Of a DNA stretch of 64,000 bases, positions 34,784-43,539 are shown piece by piece. Below the pieces are notes generated by a model that saw nothing but the letters and a program-made list of their open reading frames with translations, did no database searches and was not told the DNA's origin. The stretch lies in assembly GCA_018644665.1 (NCBI GenBank), contig JABGQA010000084.1, positions 108,059 through 172,058 on the forward strand, given 5' to 3'. The position numbers and the translations under genes are program-made. This DNA is from Candidatus Poribacteria bacterium. Its GTDB lineage: Bacteria > Poribacteria > WGA-4E > GCA-2687025. The first letter of the stretch is position 1; every line of letters starts with the position of its first letter.

Positions 34784-35743
34784 CTAGGGCCCGGGGACCT
34801 CTTCACCCCAGTCGGTCACCGAAAACACCTTGTACTTTACCAGGATCTCAATGCGGCGATTGAGGCCACGGCCTTCCAAAGTATCGTTGGCGGCCTTCGG
34901 CTTGTGCGGCCCGTACCCCTGCGCGGAAATCTGGCGCGGGTTGACGCCCATCCCCTCGAACATGCGGAGCACTGTGTTCGCACGCTCAGTGGACAGTCCA
35001 CGGTTGTCGCCGTACCTCGCCGCGGTGCGCGCGCCGAGTGGGACGTCATCCGTGTGCCCGACAACGGATATCTCGAAGCGGTCGTCGATGAAGCCCTGAA
35101 GCTGGTCGCGGATGAGGGCCTCCATCTTCGGGATCGCGTCACCAGGCAGATCGGCGCTACCCGACCCAAAGCGGGCGAAGCCCTCCTGCAACTCGATCTT
35201 CAGTCCCTGCGAGGTCATCGTAGCATCGACTCCGGGCAGCTCGCCGAGGTCCATGACCCCCTGCTCGAACTGCTGCTGCTCGACCTCCGCGACCACGACC
35301 TGCGACTCCTCGCCGACCTTCTGCTCCGGATCGCCCGGCGACGCTTCGGGGAGATCGTCGGCTCCCTTGCTTTCCTGATCCAGTGGCTCCGCGGCCATCG
35401 TCGCTGAGACTTGCTTGGCGCCCTCGCCCGGCTTGTGTGATCCGGCGCGCAACGTCGCCTTCGGATCCGCGGCCGCCTCTCGCGCGTGGCTGCCGCCTCC
35501 CTGCTTGTTCTTGCTGTCGTTCATCGACTGGCCGTCCTCGAGCGTGCCGGTGGCGGCCTCTCCGGCCATGCCGAACGCCCGGGCCATGCCCGAGAACACG
35601 TCCTTGATGGACGCCTCGTCGAACTGCGCCATTGTCATCAGGAAGACGAAGAACGTCAGCAGCAAGGCCAGCATGTCCGTGAAGGTCGGCGGAAGCTGGC
35701 CTGGCTTTGTGACGTCGCCTTCTGGCTTCTTCTTCTTGGCCAT
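34784..35743 (-). CDS. motB: MotB-like flagellar stator / OmpA-domain protein
   Basis: 319-residue protein with one N-terminal membrane segment (FTDMLALLLTFFVFLMTM, about 21-38) carrying an Asp in the TDML segment where MotB has its proton-binding Asp, and the pattern TxxDMLALLLTFFV typical of MotB. A long polar linker (40-160) precedes the C-terminal OmpA peptidoglycan-binding domain (GHTDDVP, NRGLSTERANTV, GYGPHKP, NRRIEILV). MotA is not adjacent. An ExbD/TolR-like energiser is less likely because of the OmpA domain. Confidence 0.85.
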   Translation of the reverse strand: MAKKKKPEGDVTKPGQLPPTFTDMLALLLTFFVFLMTMAQFDEASIKDVFSGMARAFGMAGEAATGTLEDGQSMNDSKNKQGGGSHAREAAADPKATLRAGSHKPGEGAKQVSATMAAEPLDQESKGADDLPEASPGDPEQKVGEESQVVVAEVEQQQFEQGVMDLGELPGVDATMTSQGLKIELQEGFARFGSGSADLPGDAIPKMEALIRDQLQGFIDDRFEISVVGHTDDVPLGARTAARYGDNRGLSTERANTVLRMFEGMGVNPRQISAQGYGPHKPKAANDTLEGRGLNRRIEILVKYKVFSVTDWGEEVPGP

Positions 35744-35824
35744 ATTCCGTCTCCTGCACGCGGGTTCACGTCGGGGCTCGCGAGTGCGCTGACTATTGCT
35801 CTATCGGCACATGCCGCCGCGAAG

Positions 35825-35854
35825 AGTATAGTCCAGTCGGCGTCGCGGGACCAA
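35825..35854 (-). promoter_or_regulatory. Candidate promoter for motB
   Basis: On the - strand TTGGTC (35854-35849), 18-base spacer, TATACT (35830-35825), about 80 bases before the motB start. Confidence 0.45.
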
Positions 35855-36011
35855 GCAGGGCCGCACGCGGCGTGTGGCGGTCACGCCGGCTAGTACGTGG
35901 GCGTGTCGCGATGCCACTCGACCCACCCCACTACATGGCACATGCGTGCGCGACGCGCTGCCGCATGTCGGCGAGGGCTTCCCTCGGGCGCAACACGGAG
36001 TCTGAAGTGAT

Positions 36012-36039
36012 GCGCGGCGCTCAGCAGTGAGCGCCGCGC
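36012..36039 (-). terminator. Terminator hairpin after the hydroxypyruvate-isomerase-like gene
   Basis: Perfect 12-bp stem (GCGCGGCGCTCA / TGAGCGCCGCGC) with a 4-base loop, 25 bases past the stop at 36065 on the - strand. No T-run. Confidence 0.7.
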
Positions 36040-36064
36040 CGGAAGCGAACGTGTCGTGTGCGCC

Positions 36065-36829
36065 TTAGCCCATCTGGCAGGTGTCGTAGGCCGCCCGCAT
36101 GGCCTCGATGGGATCGCCCTTGGGTCCGAACTCGTGGCCGACATAGCCGTCGTAATCTGTGTCGGCGATCGCCTGCATTACCGGCGGGTAGTAGATTTCC
36201 TGCGTCTCGTCCATGTCCCGGCGACCCGGGTTCCCGGCCGTGTGGAAGTGCCCGATGTAGTCGATGTTGTCACGGATGGTGCGGATCAGGTCACCCTCCA
36301 TGATCTGCATGTGGTAGATGTCGTACAGCAGCTTCACCCGCGGCGACCCAGTGGCCTTGCACATCTCGACACCCCACGGCGTCGTGTCGCACTGGTAGTC
36401 GGGGTGGTTCACCTTGCTGTTGAGCAGCTCCACGCAGATAGTGATGCCCTTGGCCTCCGCGTGCGCGGTGACCCGCTTCAGAGCCTCGGCGCAGATCTGG
36501 ACGCCTTCGTCGTCGGGGAGGCCGTTCCGGTTGCCGCTAAACCCGATGAGCGAAGGTATGCCGAACTCGACGGCAGTCTCGATGTTCTTGTTCAGCTCGT
36601 CTTCGATGCGGTCGTGATTCTCGGGCTTGTTGAGACCGTCAGTGAGCGAGCCGTGCCCGCCGATGATGGCGATCTTCATCCCGGCATCGACGACCTTCTG
36701 CCAGTGCTCGCGAGAGAGCATCTCCACGGACTTGAAGCCGGTCTTCGCGGCTTCCGAAATCACCTGCTCCGGCGTGACATCGCCACGGTTGAAGCACCCA
36801 AAGCATATCGACTGCTTAATGGCCGGCAT
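36065..36829 (-). CDS. Hydroxypyruvate isomerase-like TIM barrel
   Basis: 254-residue barrel of the Hyi/sugar-phosphate-isomerase group, which interconverts hydroxypyruvate and tartronate semialdehyde in Hyi. Family elements: GFKSVEMLS, SGNRNG, metal Glu in TICVELLNSKVNHPDY, metal Asp in LLYDIYHMQIMEGD, HFHTAGNPGRRD and the final Glu in GYVGHEFGPKGDP. The length fits. The gene stands alone, with its own promoter and terminator. A tartronate-semialdehyde-type dehydrogenase is encoded at 55361, but the two loci are 18 kb apart. Confidence 0.87.
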   Translation of the reverse strand: MPAIKQSICFGCFNRGDVTPEQVISEAAKTGFKSVEMLSREHWQKVVDAGMKIAIIGGHGSLTDGLNKPENHDRIEDELNKNIETAVEFGIPSLIGFSGNRNGLPDDEGVQICAEALKRVTAHAEAKGITICVELLNSKVNHPDYQCDTTPWGVEMCKATGSPRVKLLYDIYHMQIMEGDLIRTIRDNIDYIGHFHTAGNPGRRDMDETQEIYYPPVMQAIADTDYDGYVGHEFGPKGDPIEAMRAAYDTCQMG

Positions 36830-36877
36830 GTCGTGTCCTTCCCGACGTGAGTGAATCGCGACGCGCGCGTCGGCGGC

Positions 36878-36906
36878 ACAGTAGCAAACAGGCCTCAGCG
36901 GGTCAA
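36878..36906 (-). promoter_or_regulatory. Sigma70-type promoter for the hydroxypyruvate-isomerase-like gene
   Basis: On the - strand TTGACC (36906-36901), 17-base spacer, TACTGT (36883-36878), 49 bases before the ATG. Confidence 0.6.
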
Positions 36907-37041
36907 CTTCGGCGCCGGTTCGCGCCCGCCGTTCCTAGCTATCCGCGTTGCCGGCTTTGGCAGCGGCGTGATAGAGTTGCGTGATCCGCACGTATCCAGG
37001 CGTAGAAGGGGCACGGGGTCATCGGCAGTCTAAGATCGCTC

Positions 37042-38766
37042 TTGCCCTACATCGCGCGCCACCGCCACATCATGGTCGGCAGCCTGGTCCTCCTGGCAGT
37101 CACCGAAGGCTTCGCATTCACAACTACGGTAGTGCTGCGCAACGCCATCGACAGCCTCCGTCCAGAAGCCGTCGAGTCTCTGAGTGTGGCCTGGTACGCA
37201 CTGCTGCTGTTCGGCCTCGTGATCGTGCAGGGCGGGACGCGATTCGCTTCGCGGTACATGATGGGCCGGAGTTCCCGGTACATCGAGTATGAGGTGCGAA
37301 ACGACTTCTTCGCGCACGTGTTGACGCTCGAGCCCGCCTACTACGTCCGACAGAACACCGGCGACCTTATTTCGCGCGCTATCAACGACCTGAACGCGGT
37401 TCGCATGATGCTTGGGCGAACGTTGATGTTCGCGTCGTCGTCCGCGGTGCGCGTGCCGGTCGCGGTCGTGTTCTTGCTGCTCATCAACTGGAAGCTGATG
37501 CTTATCACGTTAGTGCCGTTCGTGGCGCTGCCGTTCACGATGTCGCGGATGTCGACGCGGATTCACGCGATGTTCGAGTCGATCCAGGAGCAGTTCGCGA
37601 CGATGAGCAACCGGGTCCGCGAGGGCTTCACCGGCGTCCGTGTCATGAAGGCGTACACGCGCGAAGCGGACGAGGAGAAGGCGTTCCTCGCAATGAACGA
37701 GGAGTTCATCGGCCGGAACAAGAAGCTCATCAAGCTGGAAGCGACGATCTTCCCGATCATCATGTTCCTGCCGGGGGTCAGCTTCGTCTTGCTCCTGTGG
37801 ATCGGCGGGTACTACGTCGCATCGGGTCAGATGACGTTCGGGCAGTTCACCCAGTTCCAGATGGTGATGATGATGCTCGTGATGCCCATGGCGATGTTCG
37901 GGTTTATGTGGAGCGGCATTCAGCGCGGCGCGGCGTCAATGGGCAGACTGAACGACATCCTCACTCAGGAGCCCGAGATCCGCGACGAAATCGAGCCGAC
38001 CGACCTGGAGCCGGCGATCGAGGGACGAATCACGTTCGCCAATCTGACGTTCGCCTACGACGACGGCACGCCGATCTTGGAGAATGTCACGCTCGACATC
38101 CCGGCGGGCGCAACCGTCGCGATCATAGGCCCCACGGGCTGTGGCAAGAGCACGCTGGCCAACCTGGTTCCGCGCTTATACCAGGCCGAACCCGGCATGG
38201 TGATGGTCGACGGGCGCGACGTGCGGGAATACTCCCTCAAACACCTTCGCGCCAACGTCGGGTACGTGCAGCAAGAGTCGTTCCTGTTCTCCGACTCGAT
38301 CAGCGACAACCTGCGCTTCGGCGACCCGGAAGCGGACGACCACGCATTGCGTGAGGTGTCCCGCGTCGCGCACCTGCTCCCTGAGATCGAGGACTTCCCG
38401 GGCGGGTTCAGCACCGAACTGGGCGAGCGAGGGATGATGATCTCGGGCGGCCAGCGACAGCGCACATCTATCGCGAGGTCCCTGCTGCGGCGCCCCAAGA
38501 TCGTGATCATGGACGACGCGTTCGCTTCCGTGGATACGTACACCGAAGAGACGATCCTGACCAACCTGCGTGGGTACCTCGACGACATCACGGTGGTCCT
38601 GATCTCCCACCGCATATCGACCGTCAAGGGCGCGGACACAATCGTCGTGTTGGACGATGGCGGCATCGCGGAGCAGGGGACGCACGAGGAGTTGCTCGCG
38701 CGCGGGGGCTTCTACGCCGACCTCTACGAGAAGCAGCGACTGCAAGAGGAGTTGGAAGCCCTGTAG
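37042..38766 (+). CDS. ABC exporter subunit 1 (fused membrane and ATPase domains, degenerate site)
   Basis: 574-residue half-transporter: six-helix membrane domain (about 1-300) then an ATPase with Walker A GPTGCGKST, Q-loop VQQESFLF, signature ISGGQRQRTSIAR and Walker B IVIMDDAFASVDT. The catalytic Glu after Walker B is Asp (MDD), as in the degenerate site of heterodimeric exporters such as TM287/288 or BmrCD. The start is uncertain: TTG at 37042 lacks a ribosome site and trims the usual N-terminus, while the frame is open back to 37006 and reads GSLRSLLPYIARHRH, so an unusual upstream codon may be used. Partner gene 9 bases downstream. Confidence 0.88.
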   Translation: MPYIARHRHIMVGSLVLLAVTEGFAFTTTVVLRNAIDSLRPEAVESLSVAWYALLLFGLVIVQGGTRFASRYMMGRSSRYIEYEVRNDFFAHVLTLEPAYYVRQNTGDLISRAINDLNAVRMMLGRTLMFASSSAVRVPVAVVFLLLINWKLMLITLVPFVALPFTMSRMSTRIHAMFESIQEQFATMSNRVREGFTGVRVMKAYTREADEEKAFLAMNEEFIGRNKKLIKLEATIFPIIMFLPGVSFVLLLWIGGYYVASGQMTFGQFTQFQMVMMMLVMPMAMFGFMWSGIQRGAASMGRLNDILTQEPEIRDEIEPTDLEPAIEGRITFANLTFAYDDGTPILENVTLDIPAGATVAIIGPTGCGKSTLANLVPRLYQAEPGMVMVDGRDVREYSLKHLRANVGYVQQESFLFSDSISDNLRFGDPEADDHALREVSRVAHLLPEIEDFPGGFSTELGERGMMISGGQRQRTSIARSLLRRPKIVIMDDAFASVDTYTEETILTNLRGYLDDITVVLISHRISTVKGADTIVVLDDGGIAEQGTHEELLARGGFYADLYEKQRLQEELEAL

Positions 38767-38775
38767 GGCGCCTCG

Positions 38776-40626
38776 ATGTTCCAGCACGACGACCTCTACG
38801 ACGAAGACGAACTTACCAAGATCTACGACCGCGAGATCTTTCGCCGGTTGATCGGCTATGTGAAGCCGTACACCCGGCGAGTGCTCGTCGGGCTCGTCCT
38901 GATTCTGATCGCCGAGGGAGCGCGGAACGTCACCCCGCTCCTCGCCAAGTACGCGATCGACGAGCACATCAACAGCGACGCCCTGCGGAACCGCGATTTC
39001 GGCGCTGTGCTGCTCGCGTTGCGCGGCGTTGTCATCCTCTATACCGCGCTGCTCCTACTCGACCTCGTCGCGTCGTTCCTGCGCTCGTACATGATGCAGA
39101 TCATGGGCCAGCACATCATGCGGGACATGCGCGTGCAGCTCTACGCGCATATTCACAAGCTGCACGCCGCGTTCTTCGACACGACCGCGGTGGGTCGGCT
39201 GATGACGCGCGTGATGAATGACGTGGCGGCCCTGAACGAGCTATTCGCCTCCGGGATCGTGGACTCGATAGGCAGTGTCATCGGCCTCATCACGATCTGT
39301 GTGATGATGTTCGTCGTGAGCTGGCAGTTCGCGCTCGTCACGCTCGCCGTGCTGCCGATCATCGCGATGGCGACGCTGTTCTACCAGGTGCTGTCCCGAC
39401 GCGCGTACCGCGAATGGCGACGCCAGCTCTCGCGCATGAACGCGTTCATGAACGAGCGCATCGGCGGGTTGACAACGCTCCAGCTCTTCAACCAGGAGGC
39501 GAGCACGGTCCGCCGGTTCACCGGTATCAACACCGAGTACCTCGCCGCTGCGCTCCGCGCGGTACTGGCGATGGCGTTCTTCGGCCCGCTGATCGAACTC
39601 ACCGGCGGGCTCGCGACGGCCGTCATCATCTGGTACGGCGGCGGGCAGGTGATCCAGAACAACATCTCCATCGGCGAACTGTTCGCTTTCCTGGTGTGGG
39701 GACAGAGGTTTTTCTGGCCCCTACGCGCGCTGAGCGAGCAGTACAACACGCTCCTGATCGCGATGGCCTCGTCCGAACGCGTGTTCACGCTGTTCGACAC
39801 CGAGCCGGCGATCCAGGAGAAACCGGACGCCAAACCAATCGCGCAGTTCACAGAGGGCCTCGAGTTCCGCGACGTGTGGTTCGCCTACAACGAGGACGAC
39901 TTCGTCATCCGCGGGATCGACCTGACGATTGAGCGAGGCGAGCGCGTTGCCGTTGTCGGCGCGACGGGCTCTGGCAAGACGACGCTCACCAACCTGCTAT
40001 GTCGGTTCTACGACATCCAGAAGGGCAGCATCCTCGTAGACGGCGTGGACGTGCGCGACCTCAAGCTCACCGACCTCCGGCGCCGGATCGCCATCGTGCA
40101 GCAGGATGTGTTCCTGTTCTCGGGGAGCGTCGCGGACAACATCCGCCTGGCCTCGCCGGAGATCTCCGATGCGCAGGTAGCCGAGGCTGCGAGCGTCGTG
40201 CAGGCGGACAGGTTCATCGCATCGCTGCCGGGCAAGATGGACGCCGAGGTGAAGGAGGGCGGGAGCACGTTCTCCAGCGGGCAGAAGCAGTTGATCGCGT
40301 TCGCTCGCGCCCTCGCGTTCGACCCGGACATCCTCATCCTCGACGAAGCGACCTCTTCGATCGATACGGAGACTGAGGTGTTGATTCAGGAGGGGTTGAA
40401 GCGCTTGCTAGAGGGGCGCACTTCGATTATTATCGCTCACCGACTCTCGACGATACAGGACGCCGATAAGATCGTCGTGATGCACAAGGGCGAGATACGC
40501 GAGGTCGGAACCCATGCCGAACTGCTGAGAGAGCGCGGCATATACTATCGGCTTTACCAGCTCCAGTACCGAGGGCAGGAAGAATTCGCTTCACTCGGCT
40601 CGGACGTGGTGGGAGAAACGTCGTGA
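38776..40626 (+). CDS. ABC exporter subunit 2 (catalytic site intact, altered signature)
   Basis: 616-residue partner half-transporter with an N-terminal acidic extension (MFQHDDLYDEDELTKIYD) seen in the longer subunit of heterodimeric exporters. Six membrane helices, then Walker A GATGSGKTT, Q-loop VQQDVFLF, altered signature TFSSGQKQLIAFAR and Walker B ILILDEATSSID with the catalytic Glu, H-loop IAHRLST. Canonical Walker B here plus canonical signature in subunit 1 gives one working and one degenerate site. Stop overlaps the next start (GTGA), so the NHL/beta-barrel protein is coupled to the exporter. Confidence 0.93.
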   Translation: MFQHDDLYDEDELTKIYDREIFRRLIGYVKPYTRRVLVGLVLILIAEGARNVTPLLAKYAIDEHINSDALRNRDFGAVLLALRGVVILYTALLLLDLVASFLRSYMMQIMGQHIMRDMRVQLYAHIHKLHAAFFDTTAVGRLMTRVMNDVAALNELFASGIVDSIGSVIGLITICVMMFVVSWQFALVTLAVLPIIAMATLFYQVLSRRAYREWRRQLSRMNAFMNERIGGLTTLQLFNQEASTVRRFTGINTEYLAAALRAVLAMAFFGPLIELTGGLATAVIIWYGGGQVIQNNISIGELFAFLVWGQRFFWPLRALSEQYNTLLIAMASSERVFTLFDTEPAIQEKPDAKPIAQFTEGLEFRDVWFAYNEDDFVIRGIDLTIERGERVAVVGATGSGKTTLTNLLCRFYDIQKGSILVDGVDVRDLKLTDLRRRIAIVQQDVFLFSGSVADNIRLASPEISDAQVAEAASVVQADRFIASLPGKMDAEVKEGGSTFSSGQKQLIAFARALAFDPDILILDEATSSIDTETEVLIQEGLKRLLEGRTSIIIAHRLSTIQDADKIVVMHKGEIREVGTHAELLRERGIYYRLYQLQYRGQEEFASLGSDVVGETS

Positions 40627-42605
40627 CAAAGCGATCGTGCACAAGTCTTCTGATCCTCGCTTTCGGCGCGCTGACGCTCGCCGGATCGGCGCACGCGCTC
40701 GGCTTCCTGGAATTCCAGCAGGCGTTCGGCCGCAAGGGATCCGGGGGCGGCGCATTCAGTTCCGAGATCAACCTGGCCTTTGACGCCGACGGCGCTGTCT
40801 ACGTCAGCGACGCAAAGAACCGCGTGATTCAGAAGCTCGCCGCCGACGGCACGCCGGTGTTCCAATACCCGGCCATGGGCTCTGACGAACTGCCCGTCGT
40901 GCTGGTCAAGCCGGGCGACATCGCTGTCGACATGGCGGGGAACGTCTACGTGGCGGACACGACCGCTGTTGTGATCCCGGACGAAGCACTCGACGGGCCG
41001 CCGGTCTACATCTACACACCGTGCGTGCACAAGTTCGACAGCTCGGGCGCGTTCGTCACAACGCTCGCAGTGGATTCCGCAACCGCGCTGCCCAAGTCCT
41101 CGCCGGTTATCCCGGTGAAGCAGATCCTCACGGCGGACGGCCGTCTCGCGCTGGCGATCCAGCCGAGCAACCACGACCGTGGCGTCGAGATCGCTGTCGA
41201 CCGGCAGGGCAACCTGTTCATCCTCGACGCGGAGCGGGACTCGAAGCAGGTCGTATACAAGCATTCGCCGGATGGCGAGCGTCAGGAGACGTTCGGCCGC
41301 TACGGCTCGGGCGACGGCGAGTTCGATGGGCCGAAGGACATCGCCGCCGGGGCCGACGGAGGCGTGTTCGTCGCCGACACCGGCAACCATCGCATCGTGA
41401 AGTTCGACAACGACGGCGCGTTCCAGCTCGCGTTCGCATCAGAGGGTCTGGGCGGCAGCGAAGTCACGGCTCCGCACTACCTCGCCGCGACGATGGACAA
41501 CCAACTCGTCGTCAAGGATGACTCGGCGTTCGTGCGTAAGGAACTGCGCTCCGTGCCCTTGGAGGTGCTGTCCCTCTCGGCGTTCTCCAGCGGTCAGCGG
41601 TCGTTCCGCGAACTGAGTTCGAACTCATCGCTTGCTCCGCTGTCGGATACCGATGAACTCGCGCGCCGCATGCGCCGGCTCGAGGAGTTGACCCTCCTCG
41701 ACGAGATGGACGGTGACGGCAAGGCGATGACTGACAAGGCTCTGCAAGAGGCCGTCCGCATCCAGAACACGCTGTATCACAAGGTGATTCACCGCGTGCA
41801 GCGGTTCGGGGTCAACGGGACCTACTCCGACAGCTCGCAGTATCGCCTGGACCAGATGGATGAGGACCTGCACGACCTGAAGTTCGTCGGCGCGGACCCG
41901 GCCGGCAACATCTACTTGCAGGACGGCAGCGACTTCTCCCTGCGTCGCTACGCGCTGTCGGGCTTCTCGCTGCGCGCCAGCGAAGTCGACGCCATCTCGT
42001 CCACTCAGTTCACGAACCAGACCAACGACATCCTCGAAGACTACGAGGACATCGACCAGAAGCCGGACAACACACAGGACGAGACGACGCTCAACGGTCG
42101 CCAGCGCCTGCTGTTCAACTACGACCTGTCCGATCGCTGGAACCTGCTGGTCGAGAACGCGTCAACGCTTCGCAACCGCGACGGCGATCAGCTGTATCCC
42201 GAGCGGCTTGAGAACAGCATCACCTTCGAGGACCGGAACTGGGATAACGATCTGTACGTCGGGGTGAACCGGGTGGTGAACCCGAATCCCTACGAATACA
42301 AGGAGTTCAACCTGTTCGTGCAGCGCCAGGATGGGTCGTCCCGACTCGATACCGACGCGCTGTTCCCCGAGCTCAACCTGCAAGCGGGTCGCCAGAACGG
42401 CGACAGCAGCGGGACGATGTTCGGGCTGGATTGGGACATCCTGCGCGACGCGAACCTCTACGTGCAGTGGCAGACCCTCGACCCGAGTGACACGAGCCGC
42501 AACTACACGCGCGAGTTCTTCGACCTGGAGGGGAACCTCTACCAGGTGCTTCGCACGCAGAACAAGAGCGACGTGTTCATCGGCGAACTCAACATCAAGT
42601 TCTAG
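40623..42605 (+). CDS. NHL-repeat protein with C-terminal beta-barrel-like region
   Basis: 660-residue exported protein. Signal peptide (LLILAFGALTLAGSAHA). Residues about 30-280 hold NHL-type blades (FDADGAVYVSDAKNRVIQKL, VDMAGNVYVADT, VDRQGNLFILDAE, DGGVFVADTGNHRIVKF). A helical middle section follows, then alternating beta-strands rich in aromatic and Asn/Asp residues from about 470, ending in Phe (FIGELNIKF), the typical last strand of an outer-membrane beta-barrel. GTG start overlaps the exporter stop by four bases. It may be the outer-membrane or surface partner of the exporter; a terminator follows at once. Confidence 0.7.
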   Translation: MTKRSCTSLLILAFGALTLAGSAHALGFLEFQQAFGRKGSGGGAFSSEINLAFDADGAVYVSDAKNRVIQKLAADGTPVFQYPAMGSDELPVVLVKPGDIAVDMAGNVYVADTTAVVIPDEALDGPPVYIYTPCVHKFDSSGAFVTTLAVDSATALPKSSPVIPVKQILTADGRLALAIQPSNHDRGVEIAVDRQGNLFILDAERDSKQVVYKHSPDGERQETFGRYGSGDGEFDGPKDIAAGADGGVFVADTGNHRIVKFDNDGAFQLAFASEGLGGSEVTAPHYLAATMDNQLVVKDDSAFVRKELRSVPLEVLSLSAFSSGQRSFRELSSNSSLAPLSDTDELARRMRRLEELTLLDEMDGDGKAMTDKALQEAVRIQNTLYHKVIHRVQRFGVNGTYSDSSQYRLDQMDEDLHDLKFVGADPAGNIYLQDGSDFSLRRYALSGFSLRASEVDAISSTQFTNQTNDILEDYEDIDQKPDNTQDETTLNGRQRLLFNYDLSDRWNLLVENASTLRNRDGDQLYPERLENSITFEDRNWDNDLYVGVNRVVNPNPYEYKEFNLFVQRQDGSSRLDTDALFPELNLQAGRQNGDSSGTMFGLDWDILRDANLYVQWQTLDPSDTSRNYTREFFDLEGNLYQVLRTQNKSDVFIGELNIKF

Positions 42606-42611
42606 ATCGCG

Positions 42612-42645
42612 CGAAGACCCATCGGTCCCACCCGGTGGGTCTTCG
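42612..42645 (+). terminator. Terminator hairpin after the exporter operon
   Basis: CGAAGACCCA pairs with TGGGTCTTCG over 10 bp with a 14-base loop, 6 bases past the stop at 42605. No long T-run. Confidence 0.7.
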
Positions 42646-42894
42646 TGTGCCCGTCTACAGGTCTTCCTCGGGTGCGGGGATCCGTGAGCCGGGATCATCT
42701 CCGGACGCGTGCCTTCCGGGCGCACGGCGCCGCCGCCGATGGTGTGTAGGCCGTGCGCAGGGCACGACGTCTGATCCAGGAGCGTGGAGGGCAGTGGGAC
42801 GGCGTTGCGCGTAGGTGGCGGGTCCCCGCCGACCGACACGGTGCGCCCGCCGCGGCGCGACATGGCGTCGCGCGGGCGTTGCACGCTGGGGAGG

Positions 42895-43539
42895 CTAGCC
42901 GGGCGGCGGCGGCGGGTCGATGTTGATCCCGGGTACCGTAGCTGAGACGACTTCCGCGGTGTGCGTGCCGTCGGGGCCCGTGTTCCGCACCGTTTCGATG
43001 TCGGTCACTGTGAGTTCCTGACCGCCCTGGAGCAGGATGTTCACGGGGACTTCGTCGACGAGGAACCCGCTGGCGTCGAACCAACTCCACACAACGCGCG
43101 CGGATCGCGTCTCGCGCGTCTCGTTCCGCAACGTGATCTGGTAGGAGAACTCCCACGCCTGGGCCGTCGGGTCGTCGTCGGGGCCGCGGCCCGGCACCCA
43201 CCGCACGGCCTCATCCAGAATCGTGACGAGCGATGCCACGTCGGTGGAGACGTCGCCGAAGCTCTGCGCCACGATGACAAGGTCGACGATGTCGACGACG
43301 CCGTCCCCGTTGACGTCGGCTCGGAGGATGGCTCCCTCGTCCACCAGAGCAGCGAGGAACAGGGCCGGGTTGTCGACCGCGGCTACGTCGATACCCTCGC
43401 GAGCACGCGCTTCCGCTACCGGGTCGCCTACATCACAGCCTGCCAGCCCCGCGCCAAGCGCGACGGCCGCCGCCACGACGAGCAGGCGCCGTGCGAATCG
43501 CCGCAGCGTCGAGTTCAGAAGCTCACCATCCCCGCACAT
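42895..43539 (-). CDS. Lipoprotein with dockerin-like EF-hand motif
   Basis: 214 residues. Signal sequence with lipobox LAGC (Cys about 35), then a calcium-binding DVNGDGVVDIVDLVIVAQSFG segment at 75-95, one half of a type I dockerin repeat, of the type often seen in surface proteins of Planctomycetes and Poribacteria. The C-terminal half is a beta-rich domain (WEFSYQITLRN, VVWSWFDASGFLVDE) ending in a Pro run. The start overlaps the upstream oxidoreductase by 17 bases, so expression is coupled. The start codon choice is uncertain. Surface display or protein docking is likely; the partner is unknown. Confidence 0.75.
   Translation of the reverse strand: MCGDGELLNSTLRRFARRLLVVAAAVALGAGLAGCDVGDPVAEARAREGIDVAAVDNPALFLAALVDEGAILRADVNGDGVVDIVDLVIVAQSFGDVSTDVASLVTILDEAVRWVPGRGPDDDPTAQAWEFSYQITLRNETRETRSARVVWSWFDASGFLVDEVPVNILLQGGQELTVTDIETVRNTGPDGTHTAEVVSATVPGINIDPPPPPG

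Larger units (their letters stand above)
35744..36064. other. 321-base intergenic stretch
   Basis: Contains the motB promoter (35825-35854) and a strong terminator hairpin (36012-36039). Nothing else recognisable. Confidence 0.45.
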
